From: CAZOKO01 sp964580455
GTDB taxonomy: Bacteria > Desulfobacterota > WTBG01
DNA length: 33,985 nt
Assembly (NCBI GenBank): GCA_964580455.1
Contig: CAZOKO010000018.1
Span: 1 to 33,985 of the forward strand
Direction: 5' to 3'
This document shows, in pieces, positions 31,861 through 33,985 of this stretch. A program made the translations under genes and the position numbers. The notes under the pieces are model-generated. The model ran no database searches. It was given only the letters and a program-made list of their open reading frames with translations, and was not told the origin of the DNA. Numbering within the stretch: the first letter of the stretch is position 1; each line of letters begins with the position of its first letter.

Positions 31861-32258
31861 AGGAAGAAATCCTGTCCCTTATACGTCACAGACTAGAACA
31901 AGCAGAAGATTCTATCAATGAAGCGAAACTGCTTCAAAAAGAGGGGATGAGTTTCAGAAGTGTAATGAACCGACTCTATTATGCTATGTTCTATTCTGTA
32001 TTAGCACTTCTCCAACAAAAGGGAATTGGTACATCGAAGCATATTGGTGCAATCTCCCTCTTTGATAAAGAATTTATAAAGAACGGTGTCTTTGATAAGG
32101 AACTTTCCAAGAGACTCCATCGAGCTTTTGAATTGCGTCAGAAAGGTGATTATTTGGAACAAACAGAGATTTCAGAACAGGACCTAGAAGAGATGTTTCC
32201 AAAGGCTGTAGATTTTGTGAATACAATCAAGAATTATCTTCTCGACGTAAAAAAATAA
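31857..32258 (+). CDS. HEPN domain protein (toxin of an MNT/HEPN pair)
   Basis: This 133-residue all-helical protein is a HEPN protein of the group that accompanies MNT nucleotidyltransferases. It shows the family words SVMNRLYYAMFYSVLALL (35-52), GTSKHIGAISLFDKEFIKNG (58-77) and FELRQKGDY (91-99). HEPN toxins usually carry an RX4-6H ribonuclease motif. Here no Arg is followed by His at that spacing; the corresponding place has R94-QKGDY with Asp-Tyr instead. So nuclease activity by the standard mechanism is uncertain, although many members of this subgroup have the same R..DY form. It overlaps the MNT gene by 4 bp. No terminator is clear downstream; relic sequences follow. Confidence 0.85.
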   Translation: MKEEILSLIRHRLEQAEDSINEAKLLQKEGMSFRSVMNRLYYAMFYSVLALLQQKGIGTSKHIGAISLFDKEFIKNGVFDKELSKRLHRAFELRQKGDYLEQTEISEQDLEEMFPKAVDFVNTIKNYLLDVKK

Positions 32259-32373
32259 TATATGGGTTAGGGTAAATATACAGATGCAAGATTACAGGAG
32301 TATCAAGTCTTGATTGTCTCGGCATACATTACAATCACACTCATTTATAGTTTGTTAATTAGCTATGCACCTA

Positions 32374-32413
32374 TTCACCTACGTCCCGCTTTCTTCACCT
32401 ACGTCCCGCTTTC
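32374..32413 (+). repeat. Perfect 20-bp tandem duplication
   Basis: TTCACCTACGTCCCGCTTTC occurs twice in direct succession, 32374-32393 and 32394-32413, without mismatch. Being exact, it is likely recent. It lies at the left edge of the antitoxin remnant. Confidence 0.9.
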
Positions 32414-32484
32414 GAAAAGCAGATTAGCCCGTGAGTGTTGTAAGCTTGACCCTGCCTTTGAAAAAGCTTTAGCTGAGGAAGGAC
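32409..32484 (+). pseudogene. Probable remnant of a MazE-type antitoxin gene
   Basis: The frame reads LSKSRLARECCKLDPAFEKA then LAEEG. 'LxxECxxLDPxxEkALAEEG' is the C-terminal pattern seen in ribbon-helix-helix antitoxins that pair with MazF/PemK toxins. The DNA-binding N-terminus is missing, and the expected acidic end (like 'xDxxxWPEY') is cut off exactly where the MazF remnant begins in another frame. Assignment is by recall of the pattern and is tentative. Confidence 0.35.
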
Positions 32485-32589
32485 TTCAGAACTCTAGCAA
32501 TTGAGAGAATTGGTAAGAAAATTGGGAGAATATCACCAGAGGAACTGGAACAGACAATTGAGGGTTTAAACGAAATAATTGGCAGCTAA
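32485..32589 (+). pseudogene. 3' remnant of a MazF/PemK-type toxin gene
   Basis: These 34 codons before TAA 32587 read FRTLAIERIGKKIGRISPEE then LEQTIEGLNEIIGS. This is the C-terminal end of MazF/PemK endoribonucleases ('lRTvdkxRlxkkiGxLspeelxeixxaLxxxlg'). The first 70 or so residues of the toxin are absent and no start codon leads into this frame. The adjacent antitoxin remnant suggests one deletion removed the end of the antitoxin and most of the toxin. Confidence 0.6.
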
Positions 32590-32694
32590 TATTGTCAGAG
32601 TGTTATTGAATTAATAAGAACTTTTTTTGATAAGCTAAGTTACAACTATACTCACAGGTATAGAAGTTAATTTCTACTTTCCAGGGCTGACCCC

Positions 32695-33930
32695 TTATTC
32701 TCCTGTATCGTGCATCTTGCATCCAGCACCTTCTCTCCTCTCCATCTCTGCCAGCACCTCAATATGCTTTGTCCTCGGAAACATATCAAGCGGCTGCAGC
32801 TCATTCAACGCATATCCCTGTGAGACGAGGTACTTCGCATCCCGCGCCTGCGTTGCAGGGTTACAGGAAAGATATAGAATTTTCCGGGGTTTTAGGAGAG
32901 AAAGATTATAGAGTGCTCTTTCTTCGCACCCAGTCCTGGGCGGATCAATCAGGGCAGTGTCGATCTTTACGTCTTCTTTTAATAATTTGTATTTTATTAT
33001 GTTGGCCGCATCTCCTTCGATTATTTTTACCCTGCCGGAACCACCTGCTTTCCGGCAGTTATGGATTGCGCAGTTGGCTGCCTGGCTATCCTGTTCAATC
33101 CCGTAAATCAGCCCGGCTTTTTCCGCCAGGAACAGGGAAAAAAGACCGCTGCCGCAATAAGCATCCAGCAGGGTTTCGTTTCCCTTTAAACCGGTTTTTT
33201 CTTCCACCAGAGATATTAACCGCTCTATTAATAATTCATTGGCCTGAAAAAATCCGCCGGCAGGTACCTTGATTGACTTGTCCCTAATCCTGCGGACAAT
33301 AAACTTTCTGGGAATCTCCAGTTCGGTTTCATCATACTGCCAGTTTGACCAGAGGGTCAGGGATCCAGGAATGAATTCCGGATTTTTATTTCTTAAATCT
33401 GCCTTGAACTTTTTTAAACTTTTATTTATCTCTTCAGATGCAATCTCACATTGTTCAATATCCACCACCTCCAGGCTTTTTCCCGGTCTGAATCCCATAA
33501 CCGGGTTCCCGTTGTCGTCCCTGCCGATATGAAAGGTGGACTTGCAACGGTAATGGGTTTCCCGGAGCGACGGGATAATTTCCCTTATCTTCACATCCTT
33601 AATCTTTCCGATCCACTCAAATACGTCCCTGACCTGCTGTTGTTTGACCGCCAGTTCCTCTTGATAGGCCAGGTGCTGGTACTGGCACCCACCGCAGATT
33701 TCGTAATACCTGCATTGGGGAACAATCCGCGACAAAGAAGGGCTGATGATTTTTTTAATAATGCCCCGGCAGTATTTCTTTTTCACCTCAACGATTTCTA
33801 TTTCCATGGTCTCCCCCTGTACGGCAAATGGCACAAAGGCAACCATTCCATCAATCCGTCCCACTCCTTCCCCACCAAAGGCAAGGGAATCGATTTGAAT
33901 TTTATGAATACTGTTTAATTGCATATTCAT
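32695..33930 (-). CDS. TrmA/RlmD-type RNA (uracil-5-)-methyltransferase
   Basis: This protein of about 411 residues is a SAM-dependent m5U RNA methyltransferase of the RumA/RlmCD group. It has an N-terminal TRAM domain (about 3-62, including SLAFGGEGVGRIDG), a [4Fe-4S] site (C73, C79, C82 in CGGCQYQH, plus the later Cys in EQCEIA), and a Rossmann domain with LLDAYCGSGLFSLFLA, ALIDPPRTGCE and the catalytic Cys in LYLSCNPAT. The substrate, 23S rRNA U1939, U747 or tRNA U54, cannot be settled from sequence. I start at ATG 33930; a TTG start further upstream would read through a GGGGTCAGGTCTACG repeat. No ribosome binding site is clear. The last 11 residues (after EMERREG) are encoded by a word repeat. 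GC is higher than in neighbours. Confidence 0.88.
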   Translation of the reverse strand: MNMQLNSIHKIQIDSLAFGGEGVGRIDGMVAFVPFAVQGETMEIEIVEVKKKYCRGIIKKIISPSLSRIVPQCRYYEICGGCQYQHLAYQEELAVKQQQVRDVFEWIGKIKDVKIREIIPSLRETHYRCKSTFHIGRDDNGNPVMGFRPGKSLEVVDIEQCEIASEEINKSLKKFKADLRNKNPEFIPGSLTLWSNWQYDETELEIPRKFIVRRIRDKSIKVPAGGFFQANELLIERLISLVEEKTGLKGNETLLDAYCGSGLFSLFLAEKAGLIYGIEQDSQAANCAIHNCRKAGGSGRVKIIEGDAANIIKYKLLKEDVKIDTALIDPPRTGCEERALYNLSLLKPRKILYLSCNPATQARDAKYLVSQGYALNELQPLDMFPRTKHIEVLAEMERREGAGCKMHDTGE

Positions 33931-33950
33931 GGGGTCAGGTCTACGTTTGA
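33931..33950. repeat. GGGGTCAGGTCTACG-type repeat fragment abutting the methyltransferase start
   Basis: GGGGTCAGGTCTACGTTTGA starts directly next to the ATG at 33928-33930. Words of this kind are familiar from the surroundings of REP-type transposases in other genomes. A related fragment (minus strand GGGGTCAGCCCTGG) lies at 32682-32695 at the other end of the gene. Confidence 0.45.
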
Positions 33951-33985
33951 GAGCGCCGATTAAAACCGGCAAGAAGTAGGGACTG

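Larger units (their letters stand above)
32259..32694. other. Decayed region after the MNT/HEPN operon
   Basis: No intact gene is present. It contains a perfect tandem duplication (32374-32413), a probable antitoxin remnant (32409-32484) and a MazF C-terminal remnant (32485-32589). Near the right end is the word CCAGGGCTGACCCC (32682-32695). Confidence 0.5.

Noticed and set aside
32769..33272. A 167-codon plus-strand frame, with others at 33269-33532 and 33451-33918
   Set aside because: All are antisense to the RNA methyltransferase. The higher GC of that gene lengthens chance open frames.
1..33985. tRNA, rRNA or riboswitch genes
   Set aside because: I looked through the gaps for tRNA-like arms with a GTTCRANNC block and for known riboswitch cores, and found nothing convincing; a covariance-model scan would settle this.

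Overview
This window is a bacterial chromosome segment of moderate GC, made of housekeeping operons separated by repeat-rich, partly decayed accessory stretches. The gene orders tmk-holB-yaaT-metG, yebC-ruvC-ruvA-ruvB and (TIGR03960/TIGR03936 radical SAM)-rng are ones I associate with Desulfobacterota (Geobacter-like) and related uncultured lineages. An RND/MMPL transporter beside a predicted lipoprotein suggests a Gram-negative (diderm) cell. I cannot name the species, and I saw no rRNA, tRNA or CRISPR array.

Layout. Positions 82-6702 (+): a nitroreductase, then tmk, holB, yaaT/PSP1, metG, pgsA and a DUF362/ferredoxin protein. Positions 6722-7387 (-): a small secreted Ig-fold protein. Positions 7581-8570 (+): an ARPP-1 family protein with its own promoter. 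Positions 8588-13593 (-): mutM, def, map, a wyosine-type radical SAM protein with a C-terminal winged helix, and an M18 aminopeptidase. Positions 13.6-22.7 kb form the accessory zone. It holds a BrnT-like/CopG toxin-antitoxin pair, a ZIP-transporter relic, an MFS transporter, a lipoprotein followed by an MMPL exporter, and an orphan protein resembling ferredoxin-dependent bilin reductases. These are separated by long non-coding stretches carrying a degenerate dispersed repeat. Positions 22760-30347 (-): ruvB, ruvA, ruvC, yebC, rng and a large two-domain radical SAM protein. Positions 30.8-32.6 kb (+): an HD hydrolase, an MNT/HEPN module and a relic of a MazEF-like module. Positions 32695-33930 (-): a TrmA/RlmD-type RNA methyltransferase.

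How the genes work together. The left block couples dTTP synthesis, the replication clamp loader, methionine charging and phosphatidylglycerol synthesis. map and def act in sequence on nascent protein N-termini (deformylation, then Met removal). The ruv genes form the Holliday-junction machine, and rng with its radical SAM neighbour is a conserved RNA-processing neighbourhood.

The most unusual gene is the bilin-reductase-like protein (21684-22427). It matches the fold family along its length, but none of the PcyA catalytic histidine or glutamate positions is kept, and the catalytic Asp is replaced by Glu. Also notable are the family of degenerate repeats confined to the accessory zone, two relic genes (ZIP and MazF), and intergenic word-like repeats that run into coding sequence and supply the C-terminal ends of two genes.
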